From JACCVL01 sp963704295 (GTDB taxonomy: Bacteria > Actinomycetota > Actinomycetes > Propionibacteriales > Nocardioidaceae), in NCBI GenBank assembly GCA_963704295.1, contig OY969884.1, forward strand, positions 930,001 to 994,000: 64,000 bases of DNA. Direction: 5' to 3'. Within the stretch, counting starts at the first letter, position 1; each line of letters opens with the position of its first letter. Below, one piece after another: positions 42,269 through 50,781 of the stretch. The position numbers were made by a program, and so were the translations under genes. The notes below the pieces were generated by a model that worked only from the letters and a program-made list of their open reading frames with translations, did not search any database and had not been told where the DNA came from.

Positions 42269-42730
42269 GTGCTGTACGCCGCCTACGGCTCCAACATGGA
42301 CCCCGCCCGGATGGCGCAGCGCTGCCCGCACTCCCCCTTGCGCGGCACCGGCTGGCTGGACGGCTGGCGGCTGACCTTCGGCGGCGAGGAGCACGGCTGG
42401 GATGGCGCCCTCAGCACCGTCGTCGAGTCGGCTCCCGACGAGCCGGCCGGCCAGGTGTTCGTCGCGCTGTACGACATCACCGACGAGGACGTGAGCTCCC
42501 TGGACGACTGGGAGGGCGTCGGGATCGGCCTCTACCGCAAGACCCGGGTCCGGGTGCAGACCCTCGAGGGCGCCCAGCTCGCCTGGCTCTACGTGCTGGA
42601 CGCGTACGAGGGCGGCCTGCCCTCGGCCAGCCACCTCAGCATCCTGGCCGAGGCGGCGCTGTCCGCCGGCGCCCCGGCCGACTACGTCCTTGACCTGCAG
42701 CACCGTCCGTGCCGCTCGCTCGGCGACTGA
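42269..42730 (+). CDS. gamma-glutamylcyclotransferase-family protein
   Basis: The 153-residue protein starts with LYAAYGSNMDPARMAQRCP, the YGSN substrate loop of the gamma-glutamylcyclotransferase/AIG2 fold. It continues with GWRLTFGG, and DDWEGVGIGLYRKTRVRVQ holds a catalytic-type Glu. Such proteins release 5-oxoproline from gamma-glutamyl peptides or amines; the exact substrate is unknown. It leads a plus-strand run with the uronate-dehydrogenase-like and phosphohexomutase genes. Confidence 0.88.
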   Translation: MLYAAYGSNMDPARMAQRCPHSPLRGTGWLDGWRLTFGGEEHGWDGALSTVVESAPDEPAGQVFVALYDITDEDVSSLDDWEGVGIGLYRKTRVRVQTLEGAQLAWLYVLDAYEGGLPSASHLSILAEAALSAGAPADYVLDLQHRPCRSLGD

Positions 42731-42751
42731 GCAGACCGGAAGGAGCACGCG

Positions 42752-43606
42752 ATGGAGGTGCTGGTCACCGGTGCCGCCGGCTCGATCGGGCAGCCGCTGT
42801 GTGCCGGGCTGGCAGGCCTGGGGCACCGGGTCCGCGGCCTCGACCTGGCCGCCGAGCCGACCGCGCTGGCGGGCGCGGTCACCGGCTGGCTGGTCGGGGA
42901 CTGCCTGGACCCGGCCGCCGTGGACACGGCGGTGGCCGGAGCCGACGCCGTCGTGCACCTGGCGAGCAACCCGCAGGAGGCGGCGCTGCCCGCCTGCCTG
43001 GAGTCGCACGTGCACACCACCGGCCGGTTGCTCGACGCGATGGTGCGCCACGACGTGCCGCGGATGGTCTATGCCAGCTCCAACCACGCGGTCGGCCTGA
43101 CCCGGCGCAGCGCACTGCCCCCGCGCCAGCACGAGGACAGTCGCGGGCTGCTGGGCACCGACGTGCCCCCTCGGCCGGACACCTTCTACGGCGTGGCCAA
43201 GGTGGCCGCCGAGGCGCTGCTGCAGCGCTACGCCGACCGCTCCGGGATGGTGACGTTCGCGCTGCGGATCGGCAGTTTCGGCGAGCGGCCGCAGTCCCGT
43301 CGCCAGCTGAGCACCTGGCTCTCCCCGGCCGACATGGTCCGCCTGGTCCAGGCCTGCCTGACCGCACCGGTCGGCGGCGGCGGGCCGACCGGCCGGCACA
43401 CCGTGGTGCACGGCATCTCGGCCAACACCCGGGCATGGTGGGACCTCGGCCCGGGCCGCGCGGTCGGGTACGCCCCGGTCGACGACGCCGAGGCGTGGGC
43501 GGCCGAGCTGCCCCGCCGCGACGAGGACCGGGCCGAGATCGACGTCGTCGGCGGCCCGCACGCCGGCGCCGACTACGACCGGCCGGCGTTCGAGGACGGG
43601 GCATGA
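42752..43606 (+). CDS. NAD-dependent epimerase/dehydratase family, uronate dehydrogenase-like
   Basis: The 284-residue short-chain enzyme has VLVTGAAGSIGQPL for NAD binding and the catalytic Tyr-Lys pair in FYGVAKVAAE. Several blocks recall bacterial uronate dehydrogenase, which oxidises glucuronate or galacturonate to the aldarolactone: ASSNHAVGLTRR, RIGSFGERPQSRRQLSTWLS, and TRAWWDLGPGRAVGYAPVDD. No aldarate pathway genes are adjacent, so the substrate remains inferred. GGAGG-like AAGGAG precedes the ATG, and the stop overlaps the next start (ATGA). Confidence 0.78.
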   Translation: MEVLVTGAAGSIGQPLCAGLAGLGHRVRGLDLAAEPTALAGAVTGWLVGDCLDPAAVDTAVAGADAVVHLASNPQEAALPACLESHVHTTGRLLDAMVRHDVPRMVYASSNHAVGLTRRSALPPRQHEDSRGLLGTDVPPRPDTFYGVAKVAAEALLQRYADRSGMVTFALRIGSFGERPQSRRQLSTWLSPADMVRLVQACLTAPVGGGGPTGRHTVVHGISANTRAWWDLGPGRAVGYAPVDDAEAWAAELPRRDEDRAEIDVVGGPHAGADYDRPAFEDGA

Positions 43607-45306
43607 CGGGGGACCCGACCGGCGCCGCACGGGCGTGGCTGGCAGCGGACCCGGACCCGGTCACCCGGGCCGAGCTCACCGGCGTCCTCGCGGCAGCCGA
43701 CGCGGGGGACGAGGCTGCCCGAGTCGACCTGGCCGACCGGTTCGCCGGTCGGCTCGCGTTCGGCACCGCCGGCCTGCGCGGCGCGCTCGGAGCCGGCCCG
43801 AACCGGATGAACCGGGTGGTGGTGACGCAGGCGGCGGCCGGTCTGGTCGGCTACCTGCGAGCCGAGGTGACCCCGGCGCCACGCGTAGCGGTGGGTTTCG
43901 ACGCACGCCGCAACTCCGACGTGTTCGCCGTCGACACTGCCGAGATCGTGGCGGGTGCCGGCGGCGACGCGCTGCTGTTGCCGGCGCCGCTGCCGACCCC
44001 GGTGCTGGCGTACGCGGTGCGGGCGCTCGGCTGCGACGCGGGCGTGATGGTGACCGCGTCGCACAACCCGCCGGAGGACAACGGCTACAAGGTCTACCTC
44101 GGGGACGGCAGCCAGATCGTGCCGCCGGCCGACGAGCGGATCGCGGCGGCGATCGGGCGGGTCGCCGAGACCGGCGTCGGCACGCTCCCGCGGGACGACT
44201 CCTACACCCGGCTCGGCGACGAGGTGCGCGCCGGATACGTCGAGGCCGTGCTGCAGACGCTGCCCGCCCCTGGACGGCCGGCACCCCGGGCCCTGCGCAT
44301 CGTGCACACCGCCCTGCACGGCGTCGGCGCCGCGGTGCTCGACGAGGTGCTGGAGCGGGCCGGCTTCGCCGACCGGCACCAGGTGCCGGAGCAGGCGCAG
44401 CCCGACCCCGACTTCCCCACCGTCGCGTTCCCGAACCCGGAGGAGCCCGGGGCGATGGACCTCGCCCGGGCACTCGCGGCCGAGGTCGGCGCAGACCTGG
44501 TGGTGGCCAACGACCCGGACGCGGACCGGTGCGCGGTCGCGGTCCCGGACCGGCTGGTGCCGGGACGGTGGCGGATGCTGCACGGAGACGAGGTCGGAGC
44601 GCTGCTCGCGGACGTCTTGCTGCGGGCCGGTCGCACCGGGACCTATGCCGCCACCATCGTGTCCAGCTCGCTGCTGGGCTCGATGGTCGCCGCCCGGCGG
44701 GCAGCCGGCGACGACGTCACGTCGGCGGAGACCCTCACCGGCTTCAAGTGGCTGACCAAGGTGGACCGGCTGGCGTACGCGTACGAGGAGGCGCTCGGCT
44801 ACTGCGTCGCCCCGGACCTGGTGCGGGACAAGGACGGTGTGAGCGCCGCGCTGCTGGTCTGCGACCTGGCCGCCCGGTTGCACGCCGAGGGCCGCGACCT
44901 GGTCGACCGGCTGGACGACCTGGCCCGCGAGCACGGCCTGCACGCCACCGACCAGCTGTCGGTCCGGGTCACCGAGACCGCGGCGATCGGCGCCGCGATG
45001 GCCCGGCTGCGCGGCAGGCCACCCCGGACGCTGGGCGGGCTGCCGGTCGAGCGGGTGGACGACCTGAGCCTCGGCTCACCCGGCCGCACCGGGCTGCCCC
45101 CCACCGACGGGTTGCGCCTGGTCCTGGCGGAGGGCGGCCGGGTGGTGGTGCGCCCTTCGGGCACCGAGCCGAAGCTGAAGGCCTACCTGGAGGTGGTCGT
45201 CCCGGTCGAGCCGGACGGGGACGGCGCGGTCGGCGCCGCCCGGATCGCCGCGGCCGGTCGGCTGGACGCGGTACGCGCTGACCTGGCCGAGGTGCTCGGC
45301 CTCTGA
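43603..45306 (+). CDS. phosphoglucomutase/phosphomannomutase family protein
   Basis: The 567-residue enzyme of the alpha-D-phosphohexomutase family matches mycobacterial PmmB (Rv3308) in size and type. It has LAFGTAGLRGALGAG, the phosphoserine loop VMVTASHNPPEDNGYKVY, the metal-binding NDPDADRCAVAV, the sugar-binding loop TLTGFKWLTKV and the phosphate-binding VVRPSGTEPKLKAYLE. Such larger mutases act on hexose or pentose phosphates. With deoC and deoA in the neighbourhood, a phosphopentomutase role in nucleoside breakdown is also possible. Confidence 0.92.
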   Translation: MTGDPTGAARAWLAADPDPVTRAELTGVLAAADAGDEAARVDLADRFAGRLAFGTAGLRGALGAGPNRMNRVVVTQAAAGLVGYLRAEVTPAPRVAVGFDARRNSDVFAVDTAEIVAGAGGDALLLPAPLPTPVLAYAVRALGCDAGVMVTASHNPPEDNGYKVYLGDGSQIVPPADERIAAAIGRVAETGVGTLPRDDSYTRLGDEVRAGYVEAVLQTLPAPGRPAPRALRIVHTALHGVGAAVLDEVLERAGFADRHQVPEQAQPDPDFPTVAFPNPEEPGAMDLARALAAEVGADLVVANDPDADRCAVAVPDRLVPGRWRMLHGDEVGALLADVLLRAGRTGTYAATIVSSSLLGSMVAARRAAGDDVTSAETLTGFKWLTKVDRLAYAYEEALGYCVAPDLVRDKDGVSAALLVCDLAARLHAEGRDLVDRLDDLAREHGLHATDQLSVRVTETAAIGAAMARLRGRPPRTLGGLPVERVDDLSLGSPGRTGLPPTDGLRLVLAEGGRVVVRPSGTEPKLKAYLEVVVPVEPDGDGAVGAARIAAAGRLDAVRADLAEVLGL

Positions 45307-45327
45307 GCAGCTCGCACCGGTGCAGGC

Positions 45328-45876
45328 TCAGGCGAGCAGCAGCAGCACGAGGAACACCCCAGCGCCCAGCGCCAGCGCCACCACCTCCGGCAGCGCCACC
45401 CGCCGCACCACCCCGCCGGTCGGGTACCGCTCCCGGGACAGCGCGGCGCGGCTTCTCGCCAGATCCAGCAGCCGCGCCTCCAGCGGAGGCCGGGAGGTCG
45501 CGACCTGCTCCCGCCGCCAGCGGCCTGAGCCGGTGCCGTAGTGCACGCCGTCGCCGACGAACACCTTGGTCGTGTGCCGGCGGACCACGACGTCGTCCAG
45601 CCGGTGCCACGGGACGGCGGTGTCGCTCAGCATGTTGCGCAGCAGCAGGTGGTCGTCGTGAGCGACGAGCACGGGGCGCAGGAACATGGCGTGGACGACC
45701 AGCAGCGCCTCGACCATCCCGGCGGTCGCCGCCGCCGCGGCGGGCGAGTCGCCCCGCCACGCGGTGAGACCCGCGGCCAGCACCAGGACGCCCGCGTAGC
45801 AGACCCCCACCACCCGGCCCGCGGTGGGCCGGAAGCGCTCGGTCGACCGCTCGCGCAGGCTGTCCACCCGCGGCAT
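45328..45876 (-). CDS. membrane protein with bacterial PH-like domain
   Basis: The 182-residue protein has two N-terminal hydrophobic helices, a small beta domain resembling the bPH_6 type (VLVAHDDHLLLRNMLSDTAVPWHRLDDVVVRRHT), and a C-terminal hydrophobic helix (VVALALGAGVFLVLLLLA). Its function is unknown. It lies antisense between the phosphohexomutase and deoC genes. A GTG at 45867 would shorten it by three residues. Confidence 0.75.
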   Translation of the reverse strand: MPRVDSLRERSTERFRPTAGRVVGVCYAGVLVLAAGLTAWRGDSPAAAAATAGMVEALLVVHAMFLRPVLVAHDDHLLLRNMLSDTAVPWHRLDDVVVRRHTTKVFVGDGVHYGTGSGRWRREQVATSRPPLEARLLDLARSRAALSRERYPTGGVVRRVALPEVVALALGAGVFLVLLLLA

Positions 45877-45901
45877 TGTGCCCGGGCAGGTTCCGGGCTC
45901 C

Positions 45902-45907
45902 TACACT
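45902..45907 (+). promoter_or_regulatory. -10 box TACACT, leaderless start of deoC
   Basis: TACACT lies six bases before the GTG at 45914 with no Shine-Dalgarno sequence between. Confidence 0.6.
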
Positions 45908-45913
45908 TCGGGT

Positions 45914-46882
45914 GTGACAGCGCTGTCCACGCCGCCGGTCGGCGACCCCGGCCTCGCACTGTCCGAGGTCACCGGCTCGGAGTCGTCCCTGCGACGGTTC
46001 CTGGCCGGGCTGCCCGGGGTGGACCAGGTGGGCGCCGAGGCGCGGGCGGGCGCGCTCGCGACCCGGAGCATCAAGACCTCCGCCAAGTCGTACGCGATCG
46101 ACCTGGCGATCTCCATGATCGACCTCACCACGCTGGAGGGGGCCGACACCGCCGGCAAGGTCCGGGCGCTGGCCGCCAAGGCACTACGACCGGACCCCAC
46201 CGACCCGACCTGCCCGGCCGCGGCCGCGGTCTGCGTCTACCCGGACATGGTGCCGTTGGTCCGCGAGGTGGTCGGGGACCGGCTGCACGTGGCGAGCGTC
46301 GCCACCGCCTTCCCCTCCGGCCGGTCCTCGCTGGAGGTCAAGCTGCGGGACACCGCCGACGCGGTGGCCGCCGGCGCCGACGAGATCGACATGGTCATCG
46401 ACCGGGGCGCCTTCTTGTCCGGGCGGGTGCAGCAGGTCTTCGACGAGATCGTCGCGATCAAACAGGCCTGCGGCAGCGCGCACCTCAAGGTGATCCTGGA
46501 GACCGGCGAGTTGGTCACCTACGACAACGTCCGGCGCGCCTCCTGGCTGGCGATGCTGGCCGGGGCCGACTTCATCAAGACCTCCACCGGCAAGGTGCAG
46601 CCGGCGGCGACGCGTCCGGTCACGCTGGTGATGCTGGAGGCGGTCCGCGACTTCCGCCGGGCCACCGACCGCCAGATCGGGGTCAAGCCCGCCGGGGGGA
46701 TCCGCTCGGCCAAGGACGCGGTGCGCTACCTCGTCCTGGTCAACGAGGTCGCGGGCAGCGACTGGCTGCACCCGGACTGGTTCCGGTTCGGGGCGTCCAG
46801 CCTGCTCAACGACCTGCTCCTGCAGCGGCAGAAGCTCGCCACCGGGGCCTACTCCGGCCCCGACTACGTCACCTTGGACTGA
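45914..46882 (+). CDS. deoC: deoxyribose-phosphate aldolase
   Basis: DeoC splits 2-deoxyribose 5-phosphate into glyceraldehyde 3-phosphate and acetaldehyde. The 322-residue protein has the class I aldolase blocks GADEIDMVIDRGAFLSG, the Schiff-base lysine region DFIKTSTGKVQPAATRPV, and GVKPAGGIRSAKDAVRYL. It belongs to the longer DeoC subgroup (about 320 rather than 220-260 residues). Two aldehyde dehydrogenase genes follow, the first after one base, which suits disposal of the acetaldehyde. The upstream deoxyribose-1-phosphate source could be DeoA at 50.8 kb. Confidence 0.95.
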   Translation: MTALSTPPVGDPGLALSEVTGSESSLRRFLAGLPGVDQVGAEARAGALATRSIKTSAKSYAIDLAISMIDLTTLEGADTAGKVRALAAKALRPDPTDPTCPAAAAVCVYPDMVPLVREVVGDRLHVASVATAFPSGRSSLEVKLRDTADAVAAGADEIDMVIDRGAFLSGRVQQVFDEIVAIKQACGSAHLKVILETGELVTYDNVRRASWLAMLAGADFIKTSTGKVQPAATRPVTLVMLEAVRDFRRATDRQIGVKPAGGIRSAKDAVRYLVLVNEVAGSDWLHPDWFRFGASSLLNDLLLQRQKLATGAYSGPDYVTLD

Positions 46883-46883
46883 C

Positions 46884-48320
46884 ATGAGCCAGATGTTCGA
46901 GTACGCACCGGCGCCGGAGTCGCGGGCCGTGGTCGACCTGGCCAGCTCGTACGGGCTGTTCATCGGCGGCGAGTTCGTCGACGGCACCGACTCCACCACG
47001 TTCAAGACCGTGAACCCGGCGACCGAGGAGGTGCTCGCCGAGGTCACCGAGGCGGGCGAGGCCGACGTGGACCGCGCGGTGGCCGCCGCCCGTCGGGCCT
47101 ACGACCGGGTCTGGGGCCGGATGCCGGGCCGGGAGCGGGCCAAGTACCTGTACCGGATCGCGCGGATCGTGCAGGAGCGCAGCCGCGAGCTCGCGGTGGC
47201 GGAGAGCCTCGACAACGGCAAACCGATCCGGGAGAGCCGAGACGTCGATCTGCCGCTGGTGGCCGCCTGGTTCTTCTCCTACGCCGGCTGGGCGGACAAG
47301 CTCGAGCACGCCGGCTACGGGCCGGACCCGCAGCCGGTCGGCGTCGCCGGTCAGGTCATCCCGTGGAACTTCCCGCTGATGATGCTGGCCTGGAAGATCG
47401 CGCCGGCGCTCGCCTGCGGCAACACCGTCGTGCTGAAGCCGGCGGAGACCACGCCGCTCACCGCGCTGCTTTTCGCCGAGATCTGTCAGCAGGCGGAGCT
47501 GCCCGGCGGCGTGGTCAACATCGTGACCGGCGCCGGCGCCACCGGGCAGGCACTGGTCACCCACCCGGACGTGGACAAGGTGGCGTTCACCGGCTCGACC
47601 GAGGTCGGCCGCCGGATCGCCGCCGCTCTGGCGGGAACCGACACCCGGCTGACCCTCGAGCTCGGCGGCAAGGCCGCCAACGTGGTCTTCGACGACGCAC
47701 CGCTGGACCAGGCGGTGGAGGGCGTGGTCAACGGGATCTTCTTCAACCAGGGGCACGTGTGCTGCGCCGGCTCGCGGCTGCTGGTGCAGGAGAGCGTGCA
47801 CGAGGAGGTGCTGGACCGGCTGAAGCGGCGGATGGCGACGCTCCGGGTCGGGGACCCGCTGGACAAGAACACCGACGTCGGCGCGATCAACTCCGCCGCC
47901 CAGCTGGCCCGCATCCGCGAGCTGTCCGACACCGGCGACGCCGAGGGGGCCGAGCGGTGGTCCGCCCCGTGTGAGCTGCCCGAGCACGGGTTCTGGTTCG
48001 CCCCCACGGTGTTCACCGGCGTCACCCAGGCGCACCGGATCGCCCGCGAGGAGATCTTCGGCCCGGTGCTGTCGGTGCTGACCTTCCGCACGCCGCAGGA
48101 GGCGGTGGCCAAGGCCAACAACACGCCGTACGGGTTGTCGGCCGGCGTCTGGACCGAGAAGGGCTCCCGCATCCTGTGGATGGCCGAGGCGTTGCGGGCC
48201 GGGGTGGTGTGGGCCAACACGTTCAACAAGTTCGACCCGACCAGCCCGTTCGGGGGCTACAAGGAGTCCGGCTACGGCCGCGAGGGCGGCCGGCACGGGC
48301 TGGAGGGGTACCTGCGATGA
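46884..48320 (+). CDS. aldehyde dehydrogenase
   Basis: The 478-residue NAD(P)-dependent enzyme has GQVIPWNFPLMMLAWKIAPALA, the glycine motif FTGSTEVG, the catalytic glutamate in LTLELGGKAANVVF and the catalytic cysteine in NQGHVCCAGSRL. It ends with FGGYKESGYGREGG. It starts one base after deoC ends, and its stop overlaps the next gene's start. Oxidation of acetaldehyde released by DeoC is a sensible inference. Confidence 0.94.
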   Translation: MSQMFEYAPAPESRAVVDLASSYGLFIGGEFVDGTDSTTFKTVNPATEEVLAEVTEAGEADVDRAVAAARRAYDRVWGRMPGRERAKYLYRIARIVQERSRELAVAESLDNGKPIRESRDVDLPLVAAWFFSYAGWADKLEHAGYGPDPQPVGVAGQVIPWNFPLMMLAWKIAPALACGNTVVLKPAETTPLTALLFAEICQQAELPGGVVNIVTGAGATGQALVTHPDVDKVAFTGSTEVGRRIAAALAGTDTRLTLELGGKAANVVFDDAPLDQAVEGVVNGIFFNQGHVCCAGSRLLVQESVHEEVLDRLKRRMATLRVGDPLDKNTDVGAINSAAQLARIRELSDTGDAEGAERWSAPCELPEHGFWFAPTVFTGVTQAHRIAREEIFGPVLSVLTFRTPQEAVAKANNTPYGLSAGVWTEKGSRILWMAEALRAGVVWANTFNKFDPTSPFGGYKESGYGREGGRHGLEGYLR

Positions 48321-49186
48321 GCACCGACCGGGTGGACGTGCGCAAGACCTACAAGCTCTACATCGGGGGCGCCTTCCCGCGCAGCGAGTCCGGCCGCTCC
48401 TACGTCGTGACCGACGGCAGAGGTCGCTTCGTCGCCAACGCCGCCCAGGCCAGCCGCAAGGACGCCCGGGACGCGGTCGTCGCGGCCCGCAAGGCGCAGC
48501 CCGGCTGGGCGGCGCGTACCGCCTACAACCGCGGACAGGTGCTGTACCGGGTGGCCGAGGTGCTGGAGGGACGGCGCGGCCAGTTCGTCGACGAAGTGTC
48601 CCGCGGCGAGGGGCTGAGCGCCCGCCGGGCGGAGACGGTCGTGGACGCGGCGGTGGACCGCTGGGTCTGGTACGCCGGCTGGACCGACAAGCTGGCCCAG
48701 GTGCTCGGCAACGCCAACCCGGTCGCCGGCCCGTACTTCAACCTGTCCACCCCGGAGCCGACCGGCGTCGTGGCCGCGGTGGCGCCGCCGGAGTCGTCGC
48801 TGCTGGGACTGGTGAGCGTGCTGGCCCCGGCGGTGGCGACCGGCTGCACGACGGTGGTGCTGGCCGCCGAGTCCACGCCGCTGCCGGCGATCACGCTCGC
48901 CGAGGTGCTCGCCACCTCGGACCTGCCCGGCGGTGTGGTCAACCTGCTCACCGGCCGGGTGGCCGAGGTGATGCCGTGGCTCGCCTCGCACCGCGACGTC
49001 GACGCCGTCGACCTGACCGGCGTCGCCGAGCCTGGCCTCGCCCGCGACCTGGAGGTGGCCGCGGCCGAGACGCTGACCCGGGTCCGGCGCCCCGAGCCGG
49101 ACGCCGACTGGACCGCCACCCCGGGGATCGACCGGCTGAGCTGGGTGCTGGAGACGAAGACCGTCTGGCACCCGATCGGCGTCTGA
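48317..49186 (+). CDS. half-length aldehyde dehydrogenase homologue without catalytic domain
   Basis: The 289-residue protein aligns by eye with the N-terminal, cofactor-binding half of aldehyde dehydrogenases (YKLYIGGAFPRSESGRSY, VLYRVAEVLEGRR, TGVVAAVAPPESSLLGLVSV, LPGGVVNLLTGRV). It then ends with WVLETKTVWHPIG, just where the catalytic Glu and Cys regions should begin. It starts by ATGA overlap with the full-length enzyme. The clean ending and the coupling suggest a maintained partner subunit rather than a fresh truncation. Confidence 0.82.
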   Translation: MSTDRVDVRKTYKLYIGGAFPRSESGRSYVVTDGRGRFVANAAQASRKDARDAVVAARKAQPGWAARTAYNRGQVLYRVAEVLEGRRGQFVDEVSRGEGLSARRAETVVDAAVDRWVWYAGWTDKLAQVLGNANPVAGPYFNLSTPEPTGVVAAVAPPESSLLGLVSVLAPAVATGCTTVVLAAESTPLPAITLAEVLATSDLPGGVVNLLTGRVAEVMPWLASHRDVDAVDLTGVAEPGLARDLEVAAAETLTRVRRPEPDADWTATPGIDRLSWVLETKTVWHPIGV

Positions 49187-49237
49187 CCCCCTCCCACCCC
49201 CTCCCACCCCCTCCCCCTCCCCCTCCCCCCTCCCCCC
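49187..49237. repeat. polypyrimidine tract of CCCCCTCCCA-type units
   Basis: About 50 bases are almost purely C and T, with tandem CTCCCACCCC units followed by longer C runs, ending at repeat copy B. The minus strand has many G runs and could fold as a G-quadruplex. C-rich leaders precede most other copies of the repeat. Confidence 0.85.
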
Positions 49238-49259
49238 CACGATCCGCGACTTTTGCAGG
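49238..49259 (+). repeat. dispersed repeat copy B (TTTT variant)
   Basis: The core GATCCGCGACTTTTGCAGG (49241-49259) is preceded by CAC and a C-rich tract. Copy E at 50863 is the same variant in inverted orientation. Confidence 0.93.
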
Positions 49260-49287
49260 CCGCGACGGCGGGCTGCCCGCGGCTGGC

Positions 49288-49293
49288 TAGGGT
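49288..49293 (+). promoter_or_regulatory. -10 box TAGGGT, leaderless start of the maoC-like gene
   Basis: TAGGGT lies seven bases before the GTG at 49301, which decides the start over an earlier in-frame ATG-type codon inside repeat B. Confidence 0.55.
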
Positions 49294-49300
49294 CGCGCGG

Positions 49301-49753
49301 GTGCACACCTTCGACTCCCCCCGCGCGACGCTGGACGCGGTCGGGCAGACCTTCGGGCCGGGTCACTGGTTGGAGATCACCCAGGACCGGGTGGACGCCT
49401 TCGCGGACGCGACCGGCGACCACCAGTGGATCCACGTGGACCCGGCCCGGGCGGCCGCCGGCCCGTACGGCGGCACGATCGCGCACGGCTACCTGACCCT
49501 GTCGCTGCTGCCGCTGCTCGGCGCAGACGTGCTCGGCTACGACCGTTGCTCGGCACGGGTCAACTACGGCACCGAGAAGGTCCGCTTCCCCCAGCCGGTA
49601 CGGGTCGGAGCCCGGGTCCGCGCACACGCGCTGATCGCGGGAGCACGGGAGGTGGCGGGCGGCGTGCAGGTGACGGTGCGCTGGACGGTCGAGGTCGACG
49701 GCGCCGACAAGCCGGCGTGCGTGGCGGACGCGGTGGTCCTGCTCGTGCCCTGA
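49301..49753 (+). CDS. MaoC-like enoyl-CoA hydratase
   Basis: The 150-residue hotdog-fold protein has the (R)-specific hydratase signature FADATGDHQWIHVDP followed by GPYGGTIAHGYLTLSLLP, with Asp and His in the catalytic places, and NYGTEKVRFPQPVRVG further on. It should hydrate 2-enoyl-CoA, which could serve short-chain acyl-CoA metabolism. It stands between repeat copies B and C. No RBS is seen; a -10 box supports leaderless translation. Confidence 0.9.
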   Translation: MHTFDSPRATLDAVGQTFGPGHWLEITQDRVDAFADATGDHQWIHVDPARAAAGPYGGTIAHGYLTLSLLPLLGADVLGYDRCSARVNYGTEKVRFPQPVRVGARVRAHALIAGAREVAGGVQVTVRWTVEVDGADKPACVADAVVLLVP

Positions 49754-49760
49754 CCGTCCG

Positions 49761-49773
49761 CCCCCCCCCCCCC
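49761..49773 (+). repeat. run of 13 cytosines
   Basis: This homopolymer just before repeat copy C is prone to slippage in replication and sequencing, so its length may vary. Confidence 0.9.
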
Positions 49774-49776
49774 GCC

Positions 49777-49798
49777 CACGATCCGCGACTTCTGCAGG
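49777..49798 (+). repeat. dispersed repeat copy C (TTCT variant), left flank of the nuclease-like gene
   Basis: The core GATCCGCGACTTCTGCAGG (49780-49798) ends 10 bases before the nuclease-like start codon. Copy D beyond the gene is the same variant inverted. Confidence 0.94.
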
Positions 49799-49808
49799 AA
49801 CTTGCCCT

Positions 49809-50774
49809 GTGGACGAGCGCCCGCGGGAGGTCGCAAGTCGCCATCGTGTCCGAGTGCCCGACCTCGTTCACGACGGACAGCCGTTCCTCAGCCGGGACGC
49901 CGCCCGGCTCGGGCTGTCGCGCCATCAGCTGGGCCGGCTGCTCACCCGGGGTGCCCTGCGCCGCCCGCTGCAGGGCGTGATCATCGACGCCCAGGTGCCG
50001 GACGACCGGGACACCCGGCTGCGGTGCGTCCGGCTGCTGCTGCCGGAGCGAGCCGTGCTGTGGGGACGCACGGCGGCGTGGGTGTGGGGGATCGACGCGT
50101 TCTCACCCACGGACCGGGAGCGGATCACCCCGGAGTGCGCGGTCCCGCACCACCGCGGCCGCCCCACCCACCCGGCCGTACGCGTGGTGGAGGCTCGGCT
50201 GCCGGCCACGGCCGTCGCCGAGCGCTGCGGTGTCCGGCTGACCACGCCGCCGCGTACCGCCGTCGACCTCGCCCGCTGGTCGAACCGGCCGACGGCGCTG
50301 GCCGCGCTCGACGCGTTCGCCCACGCTGGCCTGGCCACGAGGGACCAGCTCCGCGCCGAGGTCGGAGCGGCATACCGACACCCGGGCGTCAAGCAGGCCC
50401 GCGAGCTGGTGCAGCTGGTCGAGCCGCGCACCGAGTCCCCGGGTGAGTCGTGGACCCGGCTGCGGCTCGTGGACGCCGGGTTCCCGTCGCCGGAGGCACA
50501 GATCGTGGTCTGCGACCAGGCCGGACGGCAGGTGTGGCGGATCGACCTCGGCTATCGCGAACACCGCCTCGGGCTCGAGTACGACGGCGCCGACTATCAC
50601 GAGAGCCTGCCGGCCCAGCGGCGCGACGCCCGCCGCCGGTTCGACCTGCTGCACCGGTTCAGGTGGGAGGTGTACGGCTTCGACCGCGGCGCTGTTCTCG
50701 GCCGACGCCCGGCGCTCGAGCTGTTCGTCGGCGGGCTGCTGGGCATCGAGCCGCGGCTGCCCCGTCGGTGGTGA
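49809..50774 (+). CDS. AbiEi-like/DUF559 protein with Vsr-type nuclease fold, flanked by inverted repeats
   Basis: The 321-residue protein has an AbiEi-like winged-helix region (DLVHDGQPFLSRDAARLGLS) followed by a central domain and a C-terminal DUF559/Vsr-like endonuclease fold. The C-terminal signature is complete: PGESWTRLRL near 211-220, Asp246 in WRIDLGY, Glu257 and Asp259 in GLEYDGADYH, then RRDARRRFDLL and WEVYGF. Such proteins are common, scattered single genes in actinobacteria, often labelled type IV antitoxin-like; no AbiEii toxin partner is present. The gene is bounded within about 10 bases on each side by identical repeats in inverted orientation, which suggests a mobile unit. 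GTG start; a later GTG near 49847 is possible. Confidence 0.8.
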   Translation: MDERPREVASRHRVRVPDLVHDGQPFLSRDAARLGLSRHQLGRLLTRGALRRPLQGVIIDAQVPDDRDTRLRCVRLLLPERAVLWGRTAAWVWGIDAFSPTDRERITPECAVPHHRGRPTHPAVRVVEARLPATAVAERCGVRLTTPPRTAVDLARWSNRPTALAALDAFAHAGLATRDQLRAEVGAAYRHPGVKQARELVQLVEPRTESPGESWTRLRLVDAGFPSPEAQIVVCDQAGRQVWRIDLGYREHRLGLEYDGADYHESLPAQRRDARRRFDLLHRFRWEVYGFDRGAVLGRRPALELFVGGLLGIEPRLPRRW

Positions 50775-50781
50775 GTCGGTC

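Noticed and set aside
49809..50774. Complete AbiE toxin-antitoxin system
   Set aside because: Only the AbiEi-like/DUF559 protein is present; no AbiEii nucleotidyltransferase gene lies beside it.
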